Below are positions 1 to 8,808 of a DNA stretch of 64,000 nt, in pieces. Within the stretch, counting starts at the first letter, position 1. Each line of letters starts with the position of its first letter. Made by a program: the position numbers and the translations under genes. The stretch is from Clostridium sp. D43t1_170807_H7 (GTDB taxonomy: Bacteria > Bacillota > Clostridia > Clostridiales > Clostridiaceae). The stretch spans positions 186,001 to 250,000 of the forward strand of contig NZ_JADNLK010000002.1 in NCBI RefSeq assembly GCF_015555905.1. Direction: 5' to 3'. The notes under the pieces are model-generated. The model was not told the DNA's origin and did not search any database. It saw nothing but the letters and a program-made list of their open reading frames with translations.

Positions 1-1870
1 TATTATTCTTTTCTTTTTTCTTTTTATCTTTTTCTTTATCCAAAACTTCATCAAATGATAAGTTGTTATTTTTCTTACTAATAAAGCTCCAGGTTACTTC
101 AATGTTATTTTCATCAATATAAGTTTTAATTTTTTCCATAAACTTTTCGCCATATTTATTAAGTTTAGAATTACCTACACCACTTATATCTAAGAATTGC
201 TCATCTGTTATTGGCATTCTATTACTAAGTTCTTTTAATGTAGAATCACCAAATACCATGTATGGTGGTATTTTTTCTTCTCTAGAAATATCCATTCTTA
301 ATTCTTTTAATATAATAAACAGTTCATTTTCTTCTATTTTAATTTTCTTAACTACTTGTTCTTTAACAAATACTCGTCTTTCTCCCTTTACAATCTCTAT
401 AGATTGTTTATTTAATGTTAAAACTGGATATTCTCCTTTATAGTTTAAATATCCATGTGAAATTAACATATTAATAAATTCAGTTAATGCATCCTTAGTA
501 TAATTTTTTACTATTCCATAAGTTGATAATTCATCAAATCCTAACTCATATACTTTCTTGTTCTTAGAACCCCTAAGTACATCTACTACCATTCCAATTC
601 CGAATCTTTGATTCATTCTATAAACACATGAAATAACTTTTTGAGCATCGACAGTTCTATCTACTAATTCTCCTGGTGCCTCACAATTACTACAATTATT
701 ACACTTCTCATCATATTGTTCACCAAAGTAATTTAATATAAACTTTCTATAACAATCTTGAGTATATATAAGATTTATCATAGTTTGTAGTTTTGAAAGT
801 TCACTTTCTTTTCTTATACTACTTTCTGTAGCAGTCTCTATAATATATTTTTGTGTTTGAACATCTCCAGGTGAAAACAGCATTATACATTCACTTTCTT
901 CACCATCTCTTCCTGCTCTCCCTATCTCTTGATAATATCCCTCAATATTTTTAGGCATATTATAATGTATTACATATCTAACATTTGGTTTATCTATTCC
1001 CATACCAAAGGCATTAGTAGCAATTATTATATTACATTTATCATATATAAAATTTTCTTGGGCTGTTTTTCTATAATCGTCACTAAGTCCTGCATGGTAT
1101 TTTTCAACTTGCAATCCCTTTGAATTCAATAACTCATATAAATTATCTACTTCTTTTCTTGTTGAAGCATATATTATTCCTGATTCATGTCTATTATTAT
1201 TTATGTAATCTAAAATGTAATTTTTCTTATTTACTCCCTTTTCTATTATTATCTTAAGATTATTTCTATCAAATCCAGATATAAATATTTTGGGATTATT
1301 CAATTCAAGTAAATTTATTATATCTTCTCTAACCTCATCTGTAGCTGTTGCTGTAAAGGCTGTAACTATTGGTCTATTTCTTAATAACGAAATTACTCTG
1401 CTTATTCTTCTATAACTACTTCTAAAATCATGTCCCCACTGTGACACACAGTGTGCCTCATCTATAGCAACCATGGAAACATTAATACTAGCTATAAGTT
1501 CTAAAAAAGCTTGTGATTCTAATCTTTCAGGTGCAACATATAATATTTTTATTTCATTTCTTGCAGCTTCATCTAAAATATTATTTATTTCTATATTACT
1601 TAATGATGAATTAATATATGCTGACTTAATTCCTAAGTTATTTATATTATCTACCTGATCTTTCATAAGAGATATTAATGGTGATATAACTATTGTTATA
1701 CCATCTAGTAATATTGCAGGTACTTGGTAACAAATTGATTTACCTCCACCTGTAGGCATAATAGTTAAAACATCATTTCCATTCAGTATTTCTCTTATTA
1801 TTTCTTCTTGACCTTCCCTAAATGAACTATATCCGTAATATTGTTTTAAAATATCTAATGCCTTATCCAT
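1..1870 (-). CDS. recQ: ATP-dependent DNA helicase RecQ (3' end outside window)
   Basis: This is a 3'-5' DNA helicase of recombination and replication repair. Only its first ~623 codons are inside the window; the reading frame runs off base 1. Seen in the translation: Walker A (MPTGGGKS) near residue 50, the DEAH box in IDEAHCVSQWGHDFR, a Zn-binding RQC region with clustered cysteines (KCNNCSNC), and near the window edge an HRDC domain (around ISGVGNSKLNKYG). The start at 1870 follows a GGAG-type ribosome binding site. It is transcribed away from tRNA-Trp and has no obvious operon partner here. The assignment is firm; the C-terminal end cannot be judged. Confidence 0.95.
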   Translation of the reverse strand, partial: MDKALDILKQYYGYSSFREGQEEIIREILNGNDVLTIMPTGGGKSICYQVPAILLDGITIVISPLISLMKDQVDNINNLGIKSAYINSSLSNIEINNILDEAARNEIKILYVAPERLESQAFLELIASINVSMVAIDEAHCVSQWGHDFRSSYRRISRVISLLRNRPIVTAFTATATDEVREDIINLLELNNPKIFISGFDRNNLKIIIEKGVNKKNYILDYINNNRHESGIIYASTRKEVDNLYELLNSKGLQVEKYHAGLSDDYRKTAQENFIYDKCNIIIATNAFGMGIDKPNVRYVIHYNMPKNIEGYYQEIGRAGRDGEESECIMLFSPGDVQTQKYIIETATESSIRKESELSKLQTMINLIYTQDCYRKFILNYFGEQYDEKCNNCSNCEAPGELVDRTVDAQKVISCVYRMNQRFGIGMVVDVLRGSKNKKVYELGFDELSTYGIVKNYTKDALTEFINMLISHGYLNYKGEYPVLTLNKQSIEIVKGERRVFVKEQVVKKIKIEENELFIILKELRMDISREEKIPPYMVFGDSTLKELSNRMPITDEQFLDISGVGNSKLNKYGEKFMEKIKTYIDENNIEVTWSFISKKNNNLSFDEVLDKEKDKKKKEKNN

Positions 1871-2023
1871 AAACTCTCCTTACTACTCCCAACTATTTTC
1901 TTTTTTAATTATTAACCTTATCATTCAATTTATTCAAACATTTGTTCTTTTTATAAAATGTCACAAATTTATTTTACAGTATTTCTATTAAAGTATAATA
2001 AATTATTTTCTAAAAAAATTAAT

Positions 2024-2056
2024 AAAAAAAAGCTAGCAAGAAAATCTTACTAGCTT
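2024..2056 (-). terminator. Terminator of tRNA-Trp
   Basis: On the minus strand a stem of about 11 bp (AAGCTAGTAAG pairing with CTTGCTAGCTT) is followed by a run of T, a few bases past the tRNA CCA end. It is a typical intrinsic terminator. Confidence 0.85.
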
Positions 2057-2059
2057 CTT

Positions 2060-2133
2060 TGGCAGGGGTACTAGGAATCGAACCTAGCCTAATAGTTTTG
2101 GAGACTACTGTACTACCGATATACGATACCCCT
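2060..2133 (-). tRNA. tRNA-Trp (CCA anticodon)
   Basis: The minus strand folds as a full cloverleaf: a 7-bp acceptor stem (AGGGGTA/TACCCCT), a T arm with GGTTCGATTCC, and an anticodon loop CTCCAAA that reads CCA. The discriminator base is G, as expected for bacterial tRNA-Trp, and the 3' CCA is encoded. It is a single-gene transcript with its own promoter and terminator. Confidence 0.95.
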
Positions 2134-2146
2134 AAGTACAAAACTT

Positions 2147-2175
2147 ATTATACATTATGTTAAATATAAAAGCAA
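2147..2175 (-). promoter_or_regulatory. Sigma-A promoter of tRNA-Trp
   Basis: On the minus strand TTGCTT (2175-2170) and TATAAT (2152-2147) are 17 bp apart, a few bases upstream of the tRNA 5' end. Confidence 0.75.
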
Positions 2176-2268
2176 TATTTTTTTCTACTATTTTTCTATT
2201 ATTCTTTTCTTTTTCTTACTTTTTGGATAAAATATAAAATAGTTAATTAAAAAAGGGAGGATTTTAAC

Positions 2269-2730
2269 ATGATTTTTTCTGTTAATAGCGTGGAGGAAAC
2301 TACTAACCTTGGAATAGCCCTTGGTAAACTATTAAAATCTGGTGACATAGTTTGTTTAACTGGAGATTTAGGTACTGGTAAAACTCATATAACTAAGGGA
2401 ATTGCTAAAGGTTTGGAAATAACTGATTATATAACAAGTCCTACTTTTACTATTGTAAATGAATATGATTCTGGTCGTTTAAAATTAAATCATTTTGATG
2501 TATATAGAGTTTCAGATCCTGATGAAATATATGCAATAGGATTTGATGATTATATTTTTTCTGATGCAGTTTCAATTATAGAATGGGCAAACTATATAGA
2601 AGAAATACTTCCAAAGGATTTTTTACATATTTATATAGAAAAAGATTTAGAAAAAGGCGAAGATTATAGAAAAATTACTATAACTCCATATGGAGAAAGA
2701 TATGATTATATAAAGGAGTTAAAAATATGA
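2269..2730 (+). CDS. tsaE: tRNA threonylcarbamoyladenosine biosynthesis ATPase TsaE
   Basis: TsaE is the ATPase that partners TsaB and TsaD in placing the t6A modification at position 37 of ANN-decoding tRNAs. The 153-aa length is normal. A P-loop GDLGTGKT sits at residues 32-39, and the conserved TSPTF and HFDVYR segments are present. The start is preceded by AGGGAGG. The gene overlaps tsaB by 4 bp (ATGA), so the two are translationally coupled. It begins a three-gene operon tsaE-tsaB-rimI. tsaD is not in this window, but the synthase tsaC/sua5 is, at 45-46 kb. Confidence 0.95.
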   Translation: MIFSVNSVEETTNLGIALGKLLKSGDIVCLTGDLGTGKTHITKGIAKGLEITDYITSPTFTIVNEYDSGRLKLNHFDVYRVSDPDEIYAIGFDDYIFSDAVSIIEWANYIEEILPKDFLHIYIEKDLEKGEDYRKITITPYGERYDYIKELKI

Positions 2731-3443
2731 TAGTTTTAAGCGTTGACTCTTCATCTTTAGTAACTACAGTTGCTTTACTTAAGGATGAATTTATACTTGG
2801 TGAATATACTTTAAACTTTAAAAGAGAGCATTCTGTTATCTTAATGGAAAAAATAGAAATGCTATTAAAAGACTGTCAAGTTGATATAGGTGAAGTTGAT
2901 GGTTTTGTAGTTTCTAAGGGACCTGGATCATTTACTGGTCTTAGAATCGGAATGGCAACCATTAAAGGATTAAGCATGGGTTCTAACAAACCTTATGTTT
3001 CAATTTCAAGTTTAGATGCACTAGCAAACTCTTTAATTACATTTGATGGCATAATATGCCCAATTATGGATGCATTAAGAGATAGCGTATATACAGGTCT
3101 TTATAAAAATATAGATGGTAAGTTAGTTAAAGTGCTTGAATGTACTGCTTTAGAATTAACTGAACTTGCAGATATATTAAATGAAAAAGGCGAAAAAGTT
3201 ATATTCACTGGTGATGGTGTATCTAAACATAAAGAGTTCTTAATCAAAAATGTTAATAACTGTGAATTTGCTCCAAATCATTTAAGTATTATTAGAGCTT
3301 CTTCTCTAGGAGAGCTTGGTATGGAAAAAATTAAGATTGGTGAAGTTGATGATATGAATTCTGCTCCACTTTATATTAAAAAACCTCAAGCTGAAAGAGA
3401 ACTTGAACAAAGGCTGGCTATGAAAAATGAAAATAGATTATAG
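2727..3443 (+). CDS. tsaB: tRNA threonylcarbamoyladenosine biosynthesis protein TsaB
   Basis: TsaB is the inactive paralogue of TsaD that scaffolds the t6A-forming complex. The translation (238 aa) shows the ASKHA N-terminus (VLSVDSSS), the typical SKGPGSFTGLRIG segment near residues 64-76, and the APLYIKKPQAE motif near the C-terminus. It overlaps tsaE upstream by 4 bp and rimI downstream by 17 bp, which indicates a tight operon. Nothing looks unusual. Confidence 0.95.
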   Translation: MIVLSVDSSSLVTTVALLKDEFILGEYTLNFKREHSVILMEKIEMLLKDCQVDIGEVDGFVVSKGPGSFTGLRIGMATIKGLSMGSNKPYVSISSLDALANSLITFDGIICPIMDALRDSVYTGLYKNIDGKLVKVLECTALELTELADILNEKGEKVIFTGDGVSKHKEFLIKNVNNCEFAPNHLSIIRASSLGELGMEKIKIGEVDDMNSAPLYIKKPQAERELEQRLAMKNENRL

Positions 3444-3873
3444 TCTTATGGATGAAAACCATGCAAATGGTGTATATGAATTAAGTAAAGAATGTTTTGC
3501 TATTCCTTGGACTTTAGAATCTATTAATAATGAACTAAATAACCCATTAGCAAAATATGTAATTGCGCAAGATTTATCCACAGGTAAAGTAGTTGGATTT
3601 GTTGGAGTGTGGATAATTGCTGGGGAAGGTGATATTACAAATATTGCTGTAAGCTCAAAATATAGGAAACAAGGCATTGCTTCAAATTTGTTGATAAAAT
3701 TATTTGATGTGTGCAAAACTTTTAATTGTGAAGATATTACTTTAGAAGTTAGAGCTTCAAATATCCCTGCTCAAAATCTTTATAAAAAATTCAACTTTAA
3801 AGAAGAAGGTATAAGAAAAGGATATTATTCAGACAATGGTGAAGATGCCATTATAATGTGGAAAAGAGGATAG
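3427..3873 (+). CDS. rimI: GNAT acetyltransferase RimI
   Basis: The family member RimI acetylates the N-terminal alanine of ribosomal protein S18, using acetyl-CoA. The 148-aa protein has a complete GNAT fold: the VVGFVGVW strand, ITNIAVSSKYRKQGIASNLL with the acetyl-CoA loop (R-x-x-G-x-A), and ARVRASNIPAQNLYKKFNF-like features (here EVRASN...AQNLYKKFNF). Its start lies inside the tsaB end, and the tsaE-tsaB-rimI order is common in Firmicutes, which supports RimI over another GNAT. The true substrate is inferred from the family. Confidence 0.9.
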   Translation: MKIDYSLMDENHANGVYELSKECFAIPWTLESINNELNNPLAKYVIAQDLSTGKVVGFVGVWIIAGEGDITNIAVSSKYRKQGIASNLLIKLFDVCKTFNCEDITLEVRASNIPAQNLYKKFNFKEEGIRKGYYSDNGEDAIIMWKRG

Positions 3874-3893
3874 CATTGCTATCCTCTTTTATT
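3865..3893. terminator. Bidirectional terminator between rimI and ribU
   Basis: A 10-bp stem, GAGGATAGCA pairing with TGCTATCCTC, is flanked by A-rich and T-rich tails. It can therefore serve the convergent genes on both strands. Confidence 0.85.
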
Positions 3894-3894
3894 A

Positions 3895-4479
3895 TTAAGC
3901 TATCTCTTTTTTTCTTGCTTCAAACTTGTTATCAACATTAAATATTGCACGTGATACTCTTTTATATAGTAAATATGTTGCTATACAAACTATCAATGCC
4001 TTTACTCCATTAAAAGGTACTAATCCTAAAAATATATAATTTATTAATGCAGTTCCTTCTAAATGCATTCCATATGCAGGCAATAAGAAATATACATTTG
4101 AAATTATCCCTAAAATTTGCATAACTACCGCACCTATAAACATACCTAATATAGCAGTCTTTTTACTTTTCTTTTTATTATATATCCAAGCTGCTGGAAC
4201 AACTAACGCAAGTCCAACTATAATATTTGCAGTCTCTCCTACAAAACCAGTTTCTGTTCCTTTTATTAAAAATCTTAAAAATACCTTTAATATAACTATT
4301 ATTCCCCCAGCTACTGGTCCATATGCAAATCCCCCCATTAAAGCCGGAACTTCACTTAAATCAATTTTTAGCCATGGAAATGCAGGTATTATAGGAAAAT
4401 CAAAATACATTAATACCACTGCAATAGCTGCTAATAAAGAAATTTTAATCATTTTGTTTAAGTTTTTTGATGAATTCAT
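3895..4479 (-). CDS. ribU: ECF transporter S component, riboflavin-specific RibU
   Basis: This is the membrane substrate-binding subunit of an energy-coupling factor importer for riboflavin. The protein (~194 aa) has about six hydrophobic segments. The S-component signature LPIIPAFPWLKIDLSEVPALMG-type region is present near residue 35 (KIDLSEVPALMGGFAYGP). I place the start at the second in-frame ATG (4479), because GGGAGGAGAAAG lies just upstream; the longer frame to 4515 lacks this. An FMN riboswitch and attenuator precede it, which independently identifies the ligand as a flavin. The shared ATPase and T subunits are not in the window. Confidence 0.93.
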   Translation of the reverse strand: MNSSKNLNKMIKISLLAAIAVVLMYFDFPIIPAFPWLKIDLSEVPALMGGFAYGPVAGGIIVILKVFLRFLIKGTETGFVGETANIIVGLALVVPAAWIYNKKKSKKTAILGMFIGAVVMQILGIISNVYFLLPAYGMHLEGTALINYIFLGLVPFNGVKALIVCIATYLLYKRVSRAIFNVDNKFEARKKEIA

Positions 4480-4604
4480 ACTCTTTCTCCTCCCAAAAGT
4501 TATCCTCTGGGGCATTAGCGTTTAATATTATTTATAGTTTGTACATTTCCTTCATTTCAATTCACCTTTTAACTAAATTGCGAAGCACTTTTTTACGAAA
4601 AAAA

Positions 4605-4628
4605 CCCCTGATGTAAAATACATCAGGG
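4605..4628 (-). terminator. Attenuator terminator of the FMN riboswitch
   Basis: On the minus strand CCCTGATGTA pairs with TACATCAGGG and is followed by GTTTTTTTCG. It lies between the FMN aptamer and ribU, so FMN binding would stop transcription before the gene. The antiterminator was not worked out. Confidence 0.85.
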
Positions 4629-4684
4629 CATAAAATACAAATCTATAAATAAATATAACAATAGTTATATTCATTAAATCGCTT

Positions 4685-4797
4685 TTTACCTTCTTTCATC
4701 CAGACTATACTGTCGGCTTCGGAGTTACACCGAATCTGCAAAAATTGCTCGCGGGCTATACCGCCGGTAGGGACTTCCACCCTGCCCTGAAGATATT
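4685..4797 (-). ncRNA. FMN riboswitch (RFN element)
   Basis: The minus strand carries the conserved RFN core in order: ATCTTCAGGGCAGGGTG, AATTCCC-type GAAGTCCCTACCGGCGGT, AGCCCGCGAGC, GATTCGGTGTAACTCCG, GCCGACAGT, ATAGTCTGGATG and the closing AAGAAGGT strand. It is intact and lies upstream of an intrinsic terminator and a riboflavin importer. High FMN should repress ribU by early termination. Confidence 0.96.
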
Positions 4798-4815
4798 TAT
4801 TTATTATTTATTTTT

Positions 4816-4844
4816 ATTATATTACTAAATTTTGTATATTTCAA
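4816..4844 (-). promoter_or_regulatory. Sigma-A promoter of the FMN riboswitch transcript
   Basis: On the minus strand TTGAAA (4844-4839) and TATAAT (4821-4816) are separated by 17 bp. They lie about 20 bp before the aptamer. Confidence 0.75.
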
Positions 4845-4884
4845 GTGGTTTATATATACTACCTAATTAAATATTTAAAATGTA

Positions 4885-5331
4885 TCAATCTAATATGTTT
4901 ATCTTCTCTAAGAAATATCTAAAATAAGAAACTTCCCTATTTATTATTCTAGCTTGTACTAACATTCCAGTCTTTATGTCTATACTAGTACCTTTTTTAT
5001 TTTGCATTGAAGTTACTGGAATACTACAAACGCCAGTATAGTAACTAGTACCTTGCTCTTCACTTACTTTAGCATCAACACTTATTTTTTCTATATTAGT
5101 TGTTACTTTTCCATTTATAGTGGATGATATTTTCGTAATCTCTTCACTAGGCTTAACTACTCCATTTGCTTTAATACTAATCTCTTTAGTGGCAATTAAT
5201 GACCATAAAACTACTGCACTTAATATAAATATTATTATATACATCATATATTTTGAAAAACCTTGAGGTTTACTTTGCATTATTTCTCTTGAGTCTGTTA
5301 TATCTTTTAATTCTTCTATTTTATATTTCAT
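4885..5331 (-). CDS. Shortened HlyD-family bacteriocin secretion accessory protein
   Basis: HlyD-like accessory proteins work with C39-peptidase ABC transporters to export bacteriocins. This one has only 148 aa, against the usual 400-470. Seen: one membrane helix (residues ~28-47), the first strand of the lipoyl/barrel-sandwich domain up to NGKVTTNI, then a direct jump to the C-terminal beta domain (SYYTGVCSIP to ARIINREVSYFRYFLEK). The coiled-coil hairpin and the second half-lipoyl domain are absent. The reading frame is intact, with AGGAGG upstream, and the ATG shares its A with the stop of the transporter gene (TAATG). It may be a working mini-protein or an in-frame deletion remnant. Confidence 0.75.
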   Translation of the reverse strand: MKYKIEELKDITDSREIMQSKPQGFSKYMMYIIIFILSAVVLWSLIATKEISIKANGVVKPSEEITKISSTINGKVTTNIEKISVDAKVSEEQGTSYYTGVCSIPVTSMQNKKGTSIDIKTGMLVQARIINREVSYFRYFLEKINILD

Positions 5332-7577
5332 TAATTTAAACCTCCTATGAAAGGATTTGCTATAATAGCTGTTTTTTCTTCTAATTTTGTATATGCTGCT
5401 TCATTTAATTCTTCTAATGTTTGTCCAGTCCATAATCTATAATAATAACCTTGTTTTCTTAATAATTGTTCATGGTTGCCTTCCTCTATTATTTCACCTT
5501 TATCCATAACATATATTCTGTCACATCTCATAATTGTACTTAATCTATGTGCAATTATTATTGTAGTTACATTTTTTGTACATTCTTCAATAGTCTTTTC
5601 TATTGCCTTTTCTGTTATAGAATCAAGATTAGATGTAGCTTCATCCATTATTAAAATTTCTGGCTTCTTTAAAAGTGCTCTTGCAATAGCAAGTCTTTGT
5701 CTTTGACCACCAGAAAGATTAGTTCCTTTTTCTTCTAAAGGAGTTTCATATCTAAGTGGTAATGAATTTATAAAATCATGTATTTGTGCTTGTTTACAAA
5801 CTTCTATTATTTCTTCATAAGTAGCCTCTTCATTTGCAAATTGTAAGTTTTCTTTTATACTTCCACTAAAGAAGAAAGAATCTTGCGATATATACGATAT
5901 TTTATCTCTTAATGCTTCTTTATTAATATCTTTTATATTGTAGTTATTTAATATAATTTCTCCTTTTTCTACACCATAGAAATTCATTAAAAGCTTTGCA
6001 ATAGTAGTTTTTCCCGAACCACTTCCCCCTACTAATGCAATCTTTTCTCCTGGTTTAATATTCATATTTATATTTTTTAATACTAATTGCCTTGTACCAT
6101 ATCTAAAATCAATATTTTTAATATTTATATCTCCAAGTAATGTTTTAGGATTTATCTTTTTATCTTCATCTTTAGACTTTTCTAATTCTAAATCAAGTAT
6201 TTCCCCTAATCTATCTGCCGCAACCATTGCGCTTTGTAATTCTGGCTGTAAATTTATCATTCTTTCTATTGGTTCTATAAAATACGCAAGTAATGAATTA
6301 AAACTAAGTAATGTACCTACTGTTATATCTCCTTTTAATGCTAAATATCCACCAAGCCATAATATACATATTCCAAATATACCTTTTACAGTATTTTTAA
6401 GTGACCCTTGAAGATTATTTACATATCCATACTTAAATACTGATTTTATAAACTTAACAAATTTCTTTTCTGTTTCCAAATTAACCTTTCTTTCACCATT
6501 GAAAGCTTTTACAGTTTCTATACCTTCAATGGACTCTACTAAATAAGAAGTTAATCTTGCATTATCTTCCATAACATTTCTATTTACATCTTCAAGTGAC
6601 TTTTTAAATATAAATACTAATGCCAAGTATAAAATTATAGGTATAATACAAACAAAAAATAATGTTGAACTTTGCATGTAAAGAATGACTCCACCAACAA
6701 CTGCCATTAATGTATCTATCATTAATGTAAGTGTCGCTGAACTTATTGCATCTCTTATCTTACTTGCATCATTAAATCTAGAAATTATTTCCCCAACTTT
6801 TCTTGTTCCAAAAAAGTTCATAGGTAAATCTATAACATGGTTGTAATATCCTAAAAGTAATGGTATATCTATATTCTGCGACATATGAATAAGTAATAGA
6901 CTTCTGAAGAATTCTGTTATTATCTTAAAAATTGATAGTCCAATCATTGCTATAGATATTACTAATAAACTTTTATTTAAATTATTAGGGAGTATATCAT
7001 CCATTAAAAATTTAAAATAAAATGAACCTATTATACCTAAAATAGTAATTAATATAGATGATACAAATATATTTCCTAATAGTCCCTTTTGAACTTTTAT
7101 AAGTCCCCAAAATCTCTCAAATAACCCCTTAGTTTCATCCCCTTTTTCAAAGGCAGGGGCTGGTACCATAATAATTAATACACCTGTCCATATTTTAAAG
7201 AAATCTTCTGGCTTATACTTAACTATTCCCTTAGCTGGATCTGCCACTAAAATTTCTTCTTTAGTTACTTTATGTATAACTACATAATGAAGTAATGATC
7301 CATCTACAATAACATGAGCTATTGCTGGCTTTGGAAATTCTGAAAATATATCCTCTGGTTTTGATGCCTTAACTCCCTTTGCAGTAAAGCCTAAAGTCTC
7401 AGCTGCTTTAACTACTCCATATGCAGAAGTTCCATTCATATCTGTTCCTGCTACTTCTCTTATTTTCGATATTGGTATCTTTAATCCATACTGTTTACTT
7501 ATAGTAGCTAAACAAGCTGCTCCACAATCTTTTATATCATGTTGTTTTATACAATGATATTTTTTAAATACTCTCAT
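5331..7577 (-). CDS. Peptidase-containing ABC transporter (C39) for double-glycine peptides
   Basis: This is an ABC exporter that cuts the leader after Gly-Gly and moves the mature peptide across the membrane. The 748 aa are full length. In order: a C39 peptidase with QHDIKDCGAAC (catalytic Cys18), His in SLLHYVVIHK (~97) and Asp in VADPAKG; six membrane helices (~165-450); and an ATPase domain with Walker A GGSGSGKTT, signature LSGGQRQRLAIARALL, Walker B ILIMDEATSNLD and the AHRLS switch. All catalytic residues are present. The start has AAGGAG upstream. It is coupled to the shortened HlyD gene and diverges from the peptide genes at 7.7-8.9 kb, whose leaders are its likely substrates. Confidence 0.95.
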   Translation of the reverse strand: MRVFKKYHCIKQHDIKDCGAACLATISKQYGLKIPISKIREVAGTDMNGTSAYGVVKAAETLGFTAKGVKASKPEDIFSEFPKPAIAHVIVDGSLLHYVVIHKVTKEEILVADPAKGIVKYKPEDFFKIWTGVLIIMVPAPAFEKGDETKGLFERFWGLIKVQKGLLGNIFVSSILITILGIIGSFYFKFLMDDILPNNLNKSLLVISIAMIGLSIFKIITEFFRSLLLIHMSQNIDIPLLLGYYNHVIDLPMNFFGTRKVGEIISRFNDASKIRDAISSATLTLMIDTLMAVVGGVILYMQSSTLFFVCIIPIILYLALVFIFKKSLEDVNRNVMEDNARLTSYLVESIEGIETVKAFNGERKVNLETEKKFVKFIKSVFKYGYVNNLQGSLKNTVKGIFGICILWLGGYLALKGDITVGTLLSFNSLLAYFIEPIERMINLQPELQSAMVAADRLGEILDLELEKSKDEDKKINPKTLLGDINIKNIDFRYGTRQLVLKNINMNIKPGEKIALVGGSGSGKTTIAKLLMNFYGVEKGEIILNNYNIKDINKEALRDKISYISQDSFFFSGSIKENLQFANEEATYEEIIEVCKQAQIHDFINSLPLRYETPLEEKGTNLSGGQRQRLAIARALLKKPEILIMDEATSNLDSITEKAIEKTIEECTKNVTTIIIAHRLSTIMRCDRIYVMDKGEIIEEGNHEQLLRKQGYYYRLWTGQTLEELNEAAYTKLEEKTAIIANPFIGGLN

Positions 7578-7733
7578 TCTTCTTCTCCTTATTGTTGTAT
7601 TTATAATATTTTTATCTAAATTTGTAATAATATATTTTTATTGTAAACTATTTACTTTTTTTGTAAACATGTTATTATTTATTTGTGAATTTTTTTGAAA
7701 CAGTGTGGAATAATTTGTTATAGGAGGATAAAA

Positions 7734-8201
7734 ATGATAGAAATATACCAAGAATTATATTTAAATAATTTATTATCATTTAGAAAAACTTTAACACAAA
7801 CTGAAGTACAAAAAGAAATGAATGATATTGATTCATTTATTAAAGAAAATGGATTAACTATAGTTGGACCTAAAATATCAACAACTTATTCAATTACACA
7901 AGCTATTGTTCCTACTATGGATATTGAAATATTAATTCCAGTAGATAAGGAATTTAATGAAACTGATATGTACAAGTTTAAAAGAACATTTAAACTTACA
8001 AACTGCTTAAAGGTTAAGCATAGAGGTAATCCTCAAGGTATGCAACAAAATATATTGTTAATTCAACAATATATAAAAGAAAAATCTCTTATGCCTATAA
8101 GTAGTTTATACACAGTAAATCTTAATGAAATAAAAACTCAAGATGAATTAGATAAATATGAAGCTGATATTTATTTATCTATAAGTCCTAACATAATTTA
8201 A
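7734..8201 (+). CDS. Conserved protein of unknown function, bacteriocin-locus associated (possibly DUF5085-like)
   Basis: I do not recognise this 155-aa protein with confidence. It is soluble, with no signal peptide or membrane helix. Its pattern of an N-terminal helix pair followed by strand-rich segments (GPKISTTYSI, MDIEILIPVD, and a C-terminal ADIYLSI strand) recalls GyrI-like or DUF5085 proteins, but this is only an impression. The start at 7734 is set by TAGGAGG seven bases upstream; the longer frame from 7695 has no such site. It diverges from the transporter and precedes two bacteriocin-like genes. A decayed copy lies at 10.1 kb, so it belongs to the duplicated unit. Confidence 0.6.
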   Translation: MIEIYQELYLNNLLSFRKTLTQTEVQKEMNDIDSFIKENGLTIVGPKISTTYSITQAIVPTMDIEILIPVDKEFNETDMYKFKRTFKLTNCLKVKHRGNPQGMQQNILLIQQYIKEKSLMPISSLYTVNLNEIKTQDELDKYEADIYLSISPNII

Positions 8202-8287
8202 TTTACGTTAATACTCTTCTTAATAGAAGGCGCCAAAATTTAAGAAGTTTATTATAAATATATAAAATAAAATGGAGGATTTTAATT

Positions 8288-8503
8288 ATGGAAATGACTT
8301 TAAATAATAGCTTTTTAGCTATTGAAAATAATGATTTAGAATTAATAAATGGTGGTATAAATTGGGATAGAGTTTTCACTGGTATTTCGATTGCTGGTGC
8401 TGCTTTACTAGGTATAGCAGGTATTGTTACTACCCCTCTTTGGGTTCCCACATTAGGTTGTTTTTTAATAGGAACTGCTGTAGGTTACTACTTATTTTAT
8501 TAG
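8288..8503 (+). CDS. Double-glycine leader bacteriocin-like peptide A
   Basis: A 71-aa precursor. The leader (residues 1-23) ends in LELINGG, with the hydrophobic spacing recognised by C39 peptidases. The mature part would be ~48 aa beginning INWDRVF. It is strongly hydrophobic and glycine/alanine rich, with a GxxxG helix-packing motif in GTAVG near the C-terminus. These are traits of class II, especially two-peptide, bacteriocins. TGGAGG lies 9 bases before the ATG. It is followed 24 bp later by a second such gene. The transporter that would process it is divergently encoded at 5.3-7.6 kb. Activity is inferred only. Confidence 0.8.
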   Translation: MEMTLNNSFLAIENNDLELINGGINWDRVFTGISIAGAALLGIAGIVTTPLWVPTLGCFLIGTAVGYYLFY

Positions 8504-8527
8504 ATTATTATATATAGGGGTGATTTA

Positions 8528-8731
8528 ATGGAGAATACAAATTTTTATACACTTAATGACTCAGAATTAAATGATATAAACGGTGGCGTTGCTGAATGGG
8601 TGATACTTATTGTAGCGCTTGGACTAGGCATAACCCTAGTGGGAGCTGTAAAGCTAATTTCACAAATTGGTGAAAAAGCCGCCTTAAATCGTGCTGGAAG
8701 TGGTCCTTGTACTTGTGGATCAATACATTAA
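8528..8731 (+). CDS. Double-glycine leader bacteriocin-like peptide B
   Basis: A 67-aa precursor. Its leader ends at residue 20 in the pattern LNDSELNDINGG, which fits the double-glycine consensus well. The predicted mature peptide (~47 aa, from VAEWVIL) is a hydrophobic Gly-rich helix and then a polar tail ending in a Cys-Thr-Cys pair and a terminal His. The CxC tail is unusual and could form a disulfide or bind metal. AGGGGTG precedes the start. It probably forms a pair with peptide A, because the two genes are adjacent, share the leader type and have no gene between them. Confidence 0.8.
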   Translation: MENTNFYTLNDSELNDINGGVAEWVILIVALGLGITLVGAVKLISQIGEKAALNRAGSGPCTCGSIH

Positions 8732-8808
8732 AATAACTTATATAAATAGTACAAAAACATATTTTTTGTTATTTATTTTCTTTCACATTTATGTTAAAGG
8801 AGACTTAA

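Noticed and set aside
8203-8451. Minus-strand gene opposite bacteriocin peptide A
   Set aside because: It has no ribosome binding site and overlaps a well-supported plus-strand gene with leader and start signal.
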